DNA of 64,000 bases from Panicum virgatum (taxonomy: Eukaryota > Streptophyta > Magnoliopsida > Poales > Poaceae): assembly GCF_016808335.1 (NCBI RefSeq), contig NC_053142.1, positions 40,281,674 through 40,345,673 of the forward strand. Direction: 5' to 3'. Position 1 is the first letter of the stretch; every line of letters starts with the position of its first letter. This document shows positions 46,972 to 58,640 of the stretch, in pieces. The position numbers were made by a program, and so were the translations under genes. A model generated the notes under the pieces. The model saw only the letters and a list, made by a program, of their open reading frames with translations, had not been told where the DNA came from and made no database searches.

Positions 46972-48931
46972 TTAACTGGACCCAGGGTCAAGGACTGGAA
47001 GCCTGCAGTAGAAGCTGATTGACTTGTCTGGCAATCTAGTTCCCGGGATCAAGTACTGGAATACAACTGTTAAGCAAGCACCACCAGGAACGATGCCTAT
47101 ACAAATAGTGAGAAAAATGTTATGGAAAAAAGTCTGTTGAACACAAAATGTCACTGATATTACAGCTGAAAACACACCATAGAAGGTATAGTCTGGCTTG
47201 GCCAAGTGACAGTGTAGACTCTTAACAAGGTGCTTCATATTCACTTGCTGCCAGAACATAGAACAAAAAGAAATCAGTGAAATAGATAGCACGAAAAGAA
47301 GAGTTGGGGAGTAAAATAAATGGAGCTCAGGAACAATACCACTGAGAGTGCTTCCCCTCTCTCAACCGCCATATCCATACGAGTCGAAGCAGTCAAATTT
47401 TGATCGCCGACGGGTGCATTTGCTGAAATGCAGAGCAATATGATGCCAGATGAGTTAAACAAGAGGCTGGAACACAAGGAAATTAATGCTTATTGAAACT
47501 ACCAAGTGCCATATCTTACCACGATCACCAACAACCCGAAGCTTCCTGAATTCAGAGCCAACAGTAACAAGAGAAGTGGAAACTTGAAGGTGGAGATCGC
47601 CGTATTGCGTAACAGCTACTGTTAGAATATCACCAACATTTTTTAGGCGATCCACTAAGCTTTGCAATTGTGGCAGATCAGGAACCTGGACTAGAGTCTG
47701 CACAAAGAACACCCACCATGTACCACCATCCATTAGTGCTACTGTCAGCTAAGAAAAAAATGTCACTTTAGGCTTTTTTTTCTAATTAACATGAGTGCAC
47801 GGGCTTTTGGTCTTAATAACATAAAAATGAATAAATACAGACCCCTCCAAACTGCAAGCACATTTCCCCTGAAGAAATTGTAGTTGGATTGTTAAAGTAG
47901 TTTTTCAAACAAGTAATAGAGAATATAACTCAATTTCAGCACAAAATGAGCATTCAACCTGCGGTTGTAAACATAAAATATTCGAAATACATATCTGGTA
48001 ATTCAACATTGGTATTCTGCTACTACAGGTTGCTCTTGTGCAGTACTGCAGGCAAGTGCATTTTTACAAATCTGCTAAGCATGAATTCCTGGATCAAACC
48101 CCATTCTTTAAGAAGCAAAATATCTTAACAATTATGCAGTTCACCGTTGTAAATTTGAATGTGTAGCTAAATTTGGGTCCGAATTAATCAGGTGAACTGG
48201 AACCATAGTTCATAGGACCATTTTTTTGGTTTGGTAGATGATTAGGAACCATAAGACTATAAGAGACTACATGAACGCTACGCACCTGAGGGAGATCCTT
48301 GGCGGCGTCAAGGGCGGCCTGCAAACGCTCGACGTCGGAGCGAGAAAGAGGGCGCGAGATGGGCACATCCTGCACGACGGCCGCGCGGGCGCCCTTGGTC
48401 TCGAAAGTGAGGAACGGCGTGGCGGATCGTGACCCTGCGGGCAGCTTGTTGACGAGCCTCACCTGTATCGCGGGGGCACCGGGGCCGTCCCCGGCGGCCG
48501 GCGGCTGCGCGTGGACGGCAAGCACGCTGCGGAGCGCGCGTTGGAGCAGCGCCACCTCGACGGAGAAGGCGATCTGGTTCCCGTTCCGCGAGGACAGGTT
48601 GTACTCTCGGAAGAGGAGGTCCTTGGCGAACTGCGCGACGCACTGCGGGCCGCCGCCGTCGGGCCCCGCGGCCGTGGCGCCGAGGAGGTTGTGGAGGAGC
48701 ATGGCGTGCGTGGGCGTGAGGAAGACGTGGCAGACACGGCCCACCTTGTCCATGGCAGGTAGGAAGCCTGTGCGGCAGAAATCGCGGGGGACGCATGAGA
48801 CGTACTCGACGAATTGCGGGAGAGACGGAGGAAGAGGGGGAGAAGGGGAGCTTGAGCTTGTGTAATATGCAGCGCATACGCTTGTCGAGGAGGGAGATGC
48901 CATCATCTGTGAAGAAGGCCTTGAACTTCAT
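46972..48931 (-). CDS. HUS1: HUS1 checkpoint clamp subunit, six exons
   Basis: Exons on the minus strand: 48931-48880, 48767-48286, 47697-47520, 47422-47340, 47247-47178 and 47096-46972. All borders are GT-AG and they join into 329 codons, the usual HUS1 length. The start MKFKAFFTDDGISLLDKR and the segments FETKGARAAVVQDVPISRPL (exon 2), VGDILTVAVTQYGDLHLQVS (exon 3), KSLHCHLAKPDYTFYG (exon 5) and the end DKSISFYCRLPVLDPGSS match plant HUS1. The protein is the third subunit of the RAD9-RAD1-HUS1 ring, which loads at damaged DNA and activates ATR signalling in the nucleus. A grass feature is the Gly/Ala/Pro-rich insert in exon 2 (around AATAAGPDGGGP and PPAAGDGPGAP). Exon 2 is very GC-rich while later exons are AT-rich. 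The start is the only ATG in exon 1. Confidence 0.95.
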
Positions 48932-49204
48932 GGCTTACGCTCCGCGGCGGCGGCGGCCTCTGCTTTCGTCTTCCCGTCGTGCGGCGCGGGAGTCGCGGTG
49001 CTGAGGCTGCCGCTGGGGGATTTGGCGCGGATTTGGAAAGGTTTCGCGCCGAAGAGTGTGGTGAGTGGTGACTGGGTGGTTTGGGTTCCTTCTTCGCCAC
49101 ACTTGGGCTTTTTTTGGTTTTGCGCCGTGGGCTTTATCAAATTTATGAATTGTGATTATGGGCTGGATCAAATTTATTATTTGTGATGTTGTGAGTAACA
49201 TTTC

Positions 49205-49412
49205 CAATTCGAAGCCATATAAATAAGTGAAAAATGGAGCTCTGAGTGTGGTAAACAATTCGAAGCCATATAAATAAGTGAAAAATGGAGCTCTGAGTGT
49301 GGTAAACAAAAAATTAAAAAAAAATGGAGCTCTGAGTGTGGTAAACAATTCGAAGCCATATAAATAAGTGAAAAATGGAGCTCTGAGTGTGGTAAACAAA
49401 AAAATTAAAAAA
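49205..49412. repeat. Tandem repeat cluster upstream of HUS1
   Basis: Four copies of ATGGAGCTCTGAGTGTGGTA alternate with either TTCGAAGCCATATAAATAAG or an AAATTAAAAAAA spacer, giving a composite array of about 208 bp. It lies between the HUS1 start and the tRNA gene. The last A run supplies the tRNA terminator on the minus strand. Confidence 0.85.
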
Positions 49413-49415
49413 AAA
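49407..49415 (-). terminator. RNA polymerase III terminator of tRNA-Thr
   Basis: Nine A on the plus strand give T9 on the transcribed strand, starting seven bases after the tRNA 3' end. This is a standard pol III stop. Confidence 0.8.
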
Positions 49416-49422
49416 GGAACTA

Positions 49423-49496
49423 TGCTTTCATTGAGAGTCGAACTCAAGACCTCCCGCTTACTAAACGGGTGCTCTAACCAACTGAGCTACGAAAGC
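49423..49496 (-). tRNA. tRNA-Thr (anticodon AGT)
   Basis: 74 nt on the minus strand without an intron. Acceptor GCTTTCG pairs with TGAAAGC (one G-T). The D stem is GCTC/GAGC. The anticodon stem CCCGT/GCGGG encloses loop TTAGTAA with AGT. The T stem is TTGAG/CTCAA with loop TTCGACT. The discriminator base is A, and no CCA is encoded, as expected for a nuclear gene. Internal A and B boxes are present (TAGCTCAGTTGG and GTTCGACTC). Confidence 0.95.
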
Positions 49497-49821
49497 AGCT
49501 TCGATTTGATTACAGGTCCTGTAAATTTTCCTTTTAATCGCCGCGTATTGATTTGTAACTTGATCAGGAAACACGGCGTGAAGTGACAAACGAATTCGGT
49601 TGCAGAAATCGTTGGGAGCAACTTACTTCCAATCAAGGTCCAACACTAAGCAATGACAGTGAACGAATACATTGCCAATGTCACCGCCTGATTACATCTG
49701 AACAATGTATCACCAAACTAGCAAAGAATCCAAACGCTGAAAGACTAATCTGAAGCAGCAACCTATCTTGCCATTAAAACTTCAAACCAGAAACTACCAT
49801 GACCTACTGCCAGTAACGTCC
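49497..49821. other. Short spacer, 3' flank of the At1g65710-like gene
   Basis: Nothing coding. It probably holds the 3' UTR of the minus-strand gene to its right and the upstream flank of the tRNA. Confidence 0.5.
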
Positions 49822-51842
49822 CTAAACAATCGAAGAGCTCGCTGAGACCCCGCGAGCATCGGACCGGCCACTGAAGGCGCTGCCGCTGCCGCGGTGAGCG
49901 CCTCGCACGCGCTGAACCTGAACATTGCTAGCAGCAGAACCACGGCGGCTGGGCTCCTGCGTGCTCTGCCATGACTGCTCCGTGACCTGCTCCACCTCGT
50001 CGCCGTTGTACGACTGCGAGGCCGTCCTGGTCCGGTCGGTGGAGTCGACGGAATTGGGCTCCCACGATGAGCACGTCCACGCGTTGCCGGCGAAGCTGTT
50101 GCTCCCGGCGGACTCCTGCAGCTCCGCCGCCTCCCCGGTGACCCCGCCGCGGATGTCACGCACCGAGACGTACTTGTGGATGCTCGGCTCCATGAGGTCG
50201 TCCTTCCCGACGAACTCCGATTCGATCACGTACCTCCCGTTGACGGACTCCCTGTCGTTGGCCGACCTCTCCAGCTCGAGGCTCTTGTTCTCGGCGGACG
50301 ACGACGAGTTGAGGTCGGCGACGGCGTCGAGGATCGAGCAGGCCTTGGACACGCACGCCGGGAGCGCGAAGGTCGGCGCCGCAGCGGCGCTGGTGCTCTG
50401 CTGGTGGTAGTTCTGGATGTCCTCCAGGAGCAGGGACGCGTACGAGTTGCCATTGTGGTCGAGGTCGCGCGAGGAACGCCGCGACGACCGGCTCCCCGGC
50501 CTCGGATTGGTGACGTTCTCGGCCACGATGCTCACTGACACTGAGTGGGTCGCGTTCATCCTTGCGGACGATGCTCTGGTGTCCGACGCCACGGCCTCCT
50601 CCACAATCTCCTTCTCCTTCGCAGCTCGGGTACTGGGGATCTGATCCTTTGCCCGCTCCGCTGTCTTCTGTGGCAATGTGACGGCAGCGTCAACGGATTT
50701 CTGCAAACCATTTCGAGGATTTAGCCAAGTTGGTGGGGAACATTGAGCGCTAAAATGAAGAAAAGTTTGAAGCTTTCGCCGATCCGTACCTTTTGGAGTT
50801 TGCCGTTGTTGCCATTGTTGTGGTGGTGATTGTTGCCGAGACCGAGAGCGTTCTCGTCGAGCTCTGCCATGGGGTTGCGCCGGTAGGGCGACTGCTCGGC
50901 CTTCCTGGAGGAGCTCCGGCTCAGCGACGGCCCGTGCGTCGGCGGCACCCCGGCGTTCTCATTCCCCGCGGCGGCCGCCCTCGCAGGCGAGTTCGACCTC
51001 GGCGACGGGTACCTCTTCCCAGATGACGCAGCCTTCACCGGCGACGGCGCGCGCCCCTTGTCCCTCGCCGGGATGGACACCATCTTCCCCGGCTGCTGCC
51101 GCGCCCCCCGCTCAGCGGTCCCCGAGCTCCCCGCGGCGGGCGCGACGTCCGCCCGGCGCCCCGGCGACCGGCTCACCCTCCGGCTCCGGCTCCCGCTCCC
51201 GCCGCCAGTGCGGCCATCGTGGCTCGCGGACCGCTTCCGCTCCGGCGTCCGGCGGCGCGGGGAGGGCCTCGACGCCGCTGCCCCCTCCCTGCCCCAATCG
51301 CACTCGTCGGCGTCGCCGCCGCCCCTCCTCTCGTGGTCGAAGTCGTAGCTCCGCTTGGACCCGGCGTACCTCCGGTGCCCGCCGCCGTGCTCGCCCGACG
51401 GCGCCTTCCCGGACGCCGACGAGCTCCGGCTGAGGCGGCCGCACTGGATCAGGATCGCGTCCACCTCCTCCTTGGTGCAGCTCGACGTTCGCACCGGCGC
51501 CCGCCCCACCGCGACGGGCCTCGCCGCCTCCTCCTCCGGCGGCGCCGCCCGCTTCGCCTCCGCCTCCGCCTCCCCAGACCCGCCCTTCGAAGCCGCCGCG
51601 ACCTCCGCGGCCGCCGCCGCCGCGGCGGCCTTGACGACGAACACCGTCCTCTTGTCGGCCGCCGGCTCCTCCGGCCTGGCTACAGACTTCTTGGTCGGCG
51701 CCGGCCCCGGCGCCTTTGCCTGGGGCGCCTTCTTGGCACCGGCGCCGCTGCCGGATTTCCGGCCGCCGCTCTTCTTGGCGTCATTGGACGGCTGCCCGTC
51801 TCGGCGCTTCGCTTGCTGCTTCTTGCTGAAACAGAGCCCCAT
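49822..51842 (-). CDS. At1g65710-like protein of unknown function, two exons
   Basis: Exons 51842-50790 and 50700-49822 with a 89-base GT-AG intron give 643 codons. The N-terminus MGLCFSKK has Gly2 and Cys4, the pattern for myristoylation plus palmitoylation, so membrane attachment is likely. A conserved block RTSSCTKEEVDAILIQCGRL (about residues 140-160) is the hallmark I recall for the At1g65710 group. Most of the rest is disordered: Ala/Lys-rich (20-135), Arg/Ser/Pro-rich with many SPGR, SPRS and RRTPER sites (200-330), and an Asn/His run before the intron. Exon 2 adds SYASLLLEDIQNYH and the ACSILDAVADLNSS segment, probably short helices. The start at 51842 is preferred over longer upstream frames because it exposes the MGxCxS signal. 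The biochemical role is unknown. Confidence 0.85.
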
Positions 51843-53735
51843 GGGATTCAGACGTAGGTGGTGACGGACTCTGGCCGCGGCGAGCCGATGCGGTGGTGGT
51901 GTTTGAGGAGGGAGCAGACGGCACAGCTTTTGGAGGCGTGGATTGCAGTTTTGCGTCTGTGGTGTGCGTCGGCAGGAGAACAGTTCCAGCAGACGCAGGC
52001 GGGACGGATTTGCGGGGCGGCGGCGAGGGAGGAGGAGCGAGAGGGATTTCAAATTTCCTGCTGCTTTCCTCGGGGTCTGCGCCCACAGCGGCCGCCGCAC
52101 GATGCGCGCACACCACAGGAGGAAGCCGTCGTTGAGCTGTGCGGAGGGCGGACGGGAGAGTGAGCACTGAGCATAGTGAAGACGTGCGCTAGTGCCACAC
52201 CTGGCACGCTTCAGTCTAAATCTCAAATTCTTTTTCAAAAAAAAAAAGATACAATTTTTGTTACTGTACTTATTACGCCTCCTAATTCTTTCTAGCAGAT
52301 GTTACCACTTCCCTGTCACTACTACCACTGGTAGTTGTAGATCTAGCTCGACATCCGCTGTAATCACTGGCTGGCATGAGCCGGGCCCTGGTGCCAGGCT
52401 CGTGTTTGTGGTAACGCCATCTATGGATATATTCAAATTGGAGCAGCATTGCAGGCGAGGGACTATTGAGCTTTTGGCATTGTTTATATTTTTTTGAACG
52501 CAAAAAAATCGACCGTTGCAGGGCGTGAGCAGAGCTTAGAATTTGGACTGGCCTCTGCCAACATCCTCACAAGTCACAACGCATCATCCTATTCCATTGG
52601 CTGGCATCCCGGGGGCTTCTCCTCCGAGTTTCATCTTTGACGAATTCTAGCGTATAAGATTTGCCAGGTCTGGGCAAAGGCGAAGCCGTCACCCATGATT
52701 CGTTTGAGTCAACGCACAAGGAAGGAAGCTAGGACCATTTCCATGGCTGACGGACCTTGCATAGGACCGAAAGTCGAAGGAGGATGCCACGTAGTTGAGA
52801 TTATGGAGCATTTCACTTGAGGTTTAAATGGTTGAAATCACATGCACATAGGAATCTCATAAATATACCAGATGTTTTACATGCATTTTTTTTTGAAAAA
52901 GAATGTTTACATGCATATTGAATGCGAATAGTGTGTGTGGGAAAACCCTGCTCGAGATGCAAAATGCAAATGGTCCCAAAGGATGAAAGGATTGAAAAGG
53001 CTGATAGAGGAATCATATGTATCTTTCAATCTAATGGAATCCCAGGTTCGCAAAAGCATCAACTGAATCCTGCTGTGTAAAACTGAGGTAAACTATTATT
53101 AAAAAAAAAACTGAGGTAAACGAAAAGGAGAGGTGCTACCCAAAAAAAACGAACTGCTTTTTTTCTCAAAGCAAAAGCTGATTGCATGACTCACGCATCA
53201 CGGTTCTGCTCGGGTAGGCCGGTAGTGCCTCATCCGCTTGGTGCTTCTCTCACTCTGATGAAAGAAACAAAGCAAAGCTGTTTTGAGGCCCTCGCCATCT
53301 CACTAATATGTTCTCACTCCAAGGACTGGATAGTTGATGGCTCCATGTCAACGACATTAAGAATTTACTCTCAGAAAATATATCTGCAAAAGATTGAAAC
53401 CGTGGCCCAAAGAAGAAGAAAAAAGACAGCATATTTTCATAACTGATCCTTAGGAAATAAAATGGAACAAATGGTACCATACAGACGTTGCAGTATGCTG
53501 TAAACTTAAAGGAGTAAAAGCCTTGGATCAGATACTCTGGAAAAGCCACAATTCCATGAATTCAACAAATGAGCAAGCTCCATGGCTTCCATGCCAACAG
53601 GCCAAGTATTGGCAAGTTGGGCTCGTTAACTAAATTTATCCCAAACAAAGAAATATAATAACCACTGTGAGTATGCACTTTGAACTAACTCATGACGAGC
53701 ACCGTAAATCTCTGATTGCACGTTGAAAAAATATA
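51843..53735. other. Promoter and intergenic region
   Basis: The first ~350 bases are CpG-rich and probably include the 5' UTR and promoter of the minus-strand gene. The remainder is AT-rich with no gene or recognisable element. Confidence 0.45.
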
Positions 53736-55140
53736 GAGTTAAATACACCCACGGCCCTCGAATTTGTCCTGAGGTGTCACTTAGGTCCATGAACTCGCAA
53801 AATCGAAATCTGCCACCCTAAACTTGTTAAGTTGTGCCACTTAAGTCCATACCCCTTGATATGGCGCCATGTGGCATGAATATATGCAAAAACACCCTCC
53901 GAAGTTGCTATCTTCTACCTTCACCCCCTCCCTTCCATTCTATTTCTTTCTCTCTCCCCACGCCTCCTCTGCTTCCTCCACAGTGCGTGGAGCTCGCCGC
54001 CGCACCCTGCCTCCTCGCCTTCCACTGGAGCTCTGGCCGTGGCGTGCAGCGGCGGCCCGTGGTCGGCGGAAGCGGCCCAGCGGCGGGCGGTGCAGCCAGC
54101 GTGTGCTCTGGAGGGAGACGGTGGCTGCGGGGCCGGCCCGCGCGGCGGCCGGCGAGGCTGGGGCGCAAGCGGCTGCCGGCGAACGGGACCGCGGCTGCGG
54201 CCCTGCAGGACGGCGGCGAGGGCGTGGCGCGGCGGTGGCTCTGCGGGAGACGGTGGCCGCGGGGCCGGCCTGCGCGGCGGCCGGCGAGGCAGGGGCGCAA
54301 GCGGCGGCCGGCGAACGGGACCGCGGCTGCGGCCCTGCAGGACGGCGGCGAGGGCGTGGCGCGGCGGCGGCTGTGCGGGAGGACGGTGAGTGTGTGGCGC
54401 AGCGGCCTGCGAGCGGGACCGCGGGGAACGTGCGGCGGGGCCCTGCGGGACGGCGGCGAGCGGGGCCGCGGCGGCCCTGCAGGATGGCGGCGAGGGAGCG
54501 GCGCAGCGGCGGCCCTACAGGACGGCGGCTAGGGAGCGGTGCGGCGGTGGCCCCGCAGGACGTCGGCGTGCTCGCCTAGCCCGCCTCGCCCGACACCGCG
54601 CTCCTTTCGCCTCCAGCCGGCCCGCCTCGCCTGACGCCGTGCGCCGCTCGCTTCCGGCCGCGCGCCGCCCGCCTTACCTAACGCCATTTGCACCCTTACT
54701 CCTCCGGGCTGCCTCGCGGGGCGCTCTGGCCGCACGCCACCCGCTCCGCTCACATGCGCGCCGCTGGCTCCGCCCGCCCGCGCTTCGTCGGCTCTGCCCG
54801 CCAGCTAGCCACCACGGCCGCCTGCTCCGCCCACTCGCGTGCCGCCGGCTCCGCCCACCGCAGCCTCGCTCGCCGGAGTTGGGACGGAGGGGGGGCGCCA
54901 GCTGCTCGCCGGTGGTGTGGCGGAAGGGGCGGGGAGGGCGTGTGGCCGATGGGGGAGGGGGCGTGGTGAGAGGAAGGGAAAAAAAGAAGAGCTTTTTTGC
55001 ATATATTCATGCTCCTTGAAGGGTTATGGACTTAAGTGGCACAACTTAACAAGTTCAGGGTGGCAGATTTCGATTTTGCGAGTTCATGGACCTAAGTGAC
55101 ACTTCAGGACAAGTTCGAGGGCCGCTGGTGTATTTAACTC
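53736..55140. mobile_element. Mutator-like element with long TIRs and GC-rich content (Pack-MULE-like)
   Basis: 1,405 bp flanked by a perfect 9-bp duplication AAAAATATA (53727-53735 and 55141-55149). The terminal inverted repeats are about 150 bp (53736 to ~53887 and ~54990 to 55140), starting GAGTTAAATACACC and very similar to each other. This is the signature of Mutator-like elements. No MURA transposase is present. The interior is extremely GC-rich, with three units of about 132 bp (starting near 54112, 54245 and 54377) and repeated CCTGCAGGACGGCGGCGAG words. Long open frames in several frames here reflect composition, so no protein is called. The GC-rich cargo could derive from a host gene, but its source is not recognisable. 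Confidence 0.9.
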
Positions 55141-55149
55141 AAAAATATA

Positions 55150-55690
55150 TATAAAAAAGTTACTAACGTGGAGCCGCTGGTTGGCCTTCCACTCCGTCCA
55201 GTTTATTGATATCTAATTGAGTGAGTTATCAAGAAGAAACATAATTCATGAACAAGTATAACATGCTGGCAGACATACACAGTTGAAGGGCTGAAAACGA
55301 TTAGATAATTATGTTAATTCTCACACAAACCAAATAGAATTCTTAGGTAATTCTTTAGTTCTCTATTTTTCTTGTCTGTCGCTCACAATAATTCATGTTA
55401 AGTTGCCTATGCAGAACAACAAAAAAGTAAATAAAAAATAATAACATCACCAACACAACTTTACACTAGAGACGAATTCAGCATCTACATAAGCGGCACC
55501 AACAAACCTATGGCATTCCTAAGGGAATCCAGTATACAATACCAAATGAATCTGATCATCATGCTAAGATTCAAAAATCACATTCATACGGTACCAAGTT
55601 CCTAATGTTTTGAAATGATAGAAACAAGTGAATTTTGGCATTTCTAACACAAGAAGGAATTCCCTTTTCCAAAGCTGAAGGGTTCTGAAA
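55150..55690. other. AT-rich spacer
   Basis: No gene or element seen. Confidence 0.4.
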
Positions 55691-55695
55691 TGTAT

Positions 55696-56066
55696 TGTTA
55701 TGGGCAGAAAGTACTGTTCACGCCGTGAACAGTAATGAGTCTAGGACATTAGGAAAGATTAGATTAGTTTGTTATTTCCTTAAATTTAGAGATTGGTTTC
55801 TTAAGGGTCAAGTCAGCCCATCTATATAAGGATGGGATTGTATCTCTTTTAATTAAGCAATGAAACAATGAACAAGAACCAATTCCCAAGTCCCCCAAAA
55901 GTCTAGTCTCCTCCCAAGCCGACTCCACCCGGCTATCTTCCCGGTGGTGTTTATCTTAAGCCATGAGAGCAGTAGGGCTATACCCTGCCCTCCTACGAGT
56001 CTCCAAGCCGCAAGAACAGTAGGGTTCAATCCTGCCTTCTCGCGTGTCCTATCTTCCCCCATCACA
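55696..56066. mobile_element. Solo LTR, 371 bp
   Basis: Starts TGTTATGGGC and ends CCCCATCACA, flanked by a perfect 5-bp duplication TGTAT (55691-55695 and 56067-56071). It contains a TATA-like CTATATAAGG (about 55822) and a perfect palindrome near the start with arms ACTGTTCACG and CGTGAACAGT (about 55712-55732). A lone LTR with target duplication results from recombination between the two LTRs of a full element. The orientation is read as plus from the TATA box. Confidence 0.85.
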
Positions 56067-56071
56067 TGTAT

Positions 56072-57402
56072 TCATTTCCCAGATCTATCAACCAAAGCAT
56101 ATCTGGATTCTGATCAGGCAGAATTGTTTGGTGGAAGTTTTAAGACCAGGGATCCTCTGACCAATAAAACATATTTAAGACTAAGAGCTAGAAAATACTA
56201 AGGGAATTGAATGGTATTATCAAGTACATAGGAACTTATAGATAAATCTAAAGAAATGTCTTACAGGAACAGATTTCAGTATTCAGATTGAAACATATTC
56301 AAATAAGATTGAGAGACACTACGTAGTGTAAGATATTAATCTGGGATTGGATCCAAAATATAGAAAAATTCTTGCCTCCCATGACAAAGCCACCATCTAT
56401 AAGACGAAATTGCTATAGTCCTAAACAATATCATATTTGATATCAAGCATAGCAACCATGCCAACTGGAACAGCTATTCCATCAAGCATTCAAGCTAATG
56501 TACCTAGCACACTCATGCTCAGTAGTCAGTATAGCATGAGCAAGTAGAAGCACAAGAAAATCCAAGAGGAACTAGCAACATCGAAATAAAAAAGTGTTGA
56601 ATGATGTGGTTGAACGATTTGTCAGTTCGTTAGAAGCTCCATAGCACAGGCAAATGTAGAATCATAAAAGCATTGTATGTCAACTCTACTCTGGGTTGAA
56701 TAGATACTTCTAGAAGGCAATTATATACATGGCTCATATCCAATTAACAGAAACGCTGTGTCAATACCAATTGGGGTAAACTACATCCAAAATATAACAG
56801 CTTAAGAGTAGACTACTAAGCATTCATGTTCTTTTTTTTTTGCGAGGATACTAAACATACATATTGATGCAGCAAAATACAGAACAAAATTTTTACACTG
56901 ATAATTTCGGACTATCCTCATTCAATTTGCACAGCTATCAGAAGGTATGTTGGCTTCTTTATTTTACTTGGAACACATAGGCCACGTTGGGCCAAGATCA
57001 AGTTCATTCCATCATCAAACAGATTTAACTACTAGCCTACTAGCCTCTAGGAGTACTTTCAATCATATATCACAGTATCGCTCACTCCTAGTAGGCTAGT
57101 AGTAACATTTTGTCCTAACAATCAATAGAACAAAATGCTCGATACAGTCGGTAACAGATTCATCAGTTTAATTACTTTTGATCATATAGAGTACAAGCAT
57201 TCGAATAATTGTCACATCTGAAAAATTCGATGCTGTAGGGAGGAGAGGGAGAAGCACACCGCAAACAAGTAAACAAACGGCAACTTACTTGCAAAGCTGC
57301 AATCTCCTCACACCCTCGACATCCTCCTCCTCTCGCACAGAAACGATAGTATACAGATGCCACGGCCGCCGCAGAGAGCGCGTTATTCTGTAACCAAGAG
57401 CT
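56072..57402. other. Intergenic region
   Basis: AT-rich and without coding evidence. The segment nearest 57402 is likely the 3' UTR of the minus-strand FTR gene. Confidence 0.45.
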
Positions 57403-57891
57403 CTACTCGTCTCCGACGATCTCGAACTCTTGCTCGCGGAGGTGGGCGATGAACCGGACCGGCTTGTCCTGACCGTCAGGCTTGAGCTCGAACTCCACCT
57501 TGAAGGGGAGATTGGCCGTGACGCGCTTGCCCTTCCACACGCCGACGTACTGCTTGACGACGCCCTCCATGCCGCGCAGGTCTAGCCCCGGCGCCCTGGC
57601 GACGTGGTGGACGCGGACGGGCGCCGTGACGCGCACGCGCTTCCCGACCTTGCGCGCGGCGGCGGCCTCCTCGGCGGCCACGTCAGGGTACGAGGACACG
57701 TCGCTGCCGACGGCCACCCGGCGCGCGAGGTCGAGGCGCGCGCGCCACCGCGGCGGCGGCGTGGGGAGGAGGCGGCAGCGGGCGGGCGTGGAGGCGGGAG
57801 GGAGGGGGCCGCGGCGGGGGAGGAGGGGAGTTGACGATGTGGAGGTGGAGGGGGACGCCACGGCGGTGGCGGTGGCCGCCGTGGTGGACAT
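57403..57891 (-). CDS. Ferredoxin-thioredoxin reductase variable chain, chloroplast precursor
   Basis: A single exon of 162 codons from the preferred ATG at 57891. An in-frame ATG at 57930 would add 13 residues. The first ~65 residues are Ser/Thr/Ala/Pro/Arg-rich with no acids, a chloroplast transit peptide. The mature part starts near VGKRVRVTAPVRVHH and contains the conserved GMEGVVKQYVGVWKGKRVTA, NLPFKVEFEL and FIAHLREQEFEIVGDE, the SH3-like barrel of the FTR variable subunit. With the catalytic Fe-S subunit it forms the heterodimer that passes electrons from ferredoxin to thioredoxins in light-dependent redox control. It has no catalytic cysteines itself, as expected. Length and lack of introns match the family. 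Confidence 0.92.
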   Translation of the reverse strand: MSTTAATATAVASPSTSTSSTPLLPRRGPLPPASTPARCRLLPTPPPRWRARLDLARRVAVGSDVSSYPDVAAEEAAAARKVGKRVRVTAPVRVHHVARAPGLDLRGMEGVVKQYVGVWKGKRVTANLPFKVEFELKPDGQDKPVRFIAHLREQEFEIVGDE

Positions 57892-58640
57892 CGGGCACGG
57901 GGAGGTTGGTGGGCGAGTGGGGAATTGCATCGAGCAGGCGGTGGGCACGTGAGATGCGGGGGGAGGAAGCGAGTGGCGTGAAATCCCAGCGACGATTGGT
58001 TGTTTCCTCCCGGGAAAGAAGGGGCTGCTGGACCCACAGGCCACAGCCACAGCAGCATCCCATGGCCCATGGGCCGTCCAAAGTCCAGATCAACCGACTT
58101 TGGGGATACTTTCCCTATGTTTCCCCTTCAATAATTCAAGGGGAAGTCACATATTTTGAAAATTAGAACACATGTTTTGTTGAAAGACTTTAATATATAA
58201 ATTTAACTTACTGGAAGTCTGGACCATAGAAAATTTTAATTCAGCAGAAAACCAATCCATGCCCGAAATGTTGAGTCGGCGGCCGGGAGAATGGCAGCGA
58301 GACATCCACAGCTGACTACCTGACCGCGCCCGATTGTCACCTCCTATCTCATACAAAAGGGTCCCATGATTCCGAGGCGGTCTTAACTTGGCTCGCAAAT
58401 CTTAAATTTGTTTATGAAAGGACAGTCTAATTGTATTAGTTTCATGGAATACTAGTGGATAGGGCCTTGGCGGCATGTCATCTTTGCATTACACTAACAG
58501 GTGGGCCATTTGAGAGTAACGGCCCTCACATGCCAGGTCCCACGTCCTGGTCGGTCGCTTGTTTGTAGGCCCAAGCAAGCTGTGCGGCCCATGTCTAGGG
58601 GAGGATTTGTTGGCCCAAAAATTTACAATTTGCTGCTCTA
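57892..58640. promoter_or_regulatory. Promoter side of the FTR variable chain gene and spacer
   Basis: The 57892-58060 region is open in the coding frame and is probably 5' UTR. Beyond that no gene is seen up to the start of the repeat array. Confidence 0.45.

Noticed and set aside
49205..49412. Considered as a CRISPR-like regular array
   Set aside because: Irregular alternation of two unit types in a plant nuclear context; it is a simple composite tandem repeat.
51023..51864. Open frames on the plus strand opposite the At1g65710-like gene
   Set aside because: They are shadows of the GC-rich minus-strand exon, which has a supported start, intron and conserved block.
53834..55019. Long Ala/Gly/Arg frames inside the Mutator-like element
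   Set aside because: They overlap in several frames, follow the repeat units, and lack any domain; best explained by GC-rich repeats.
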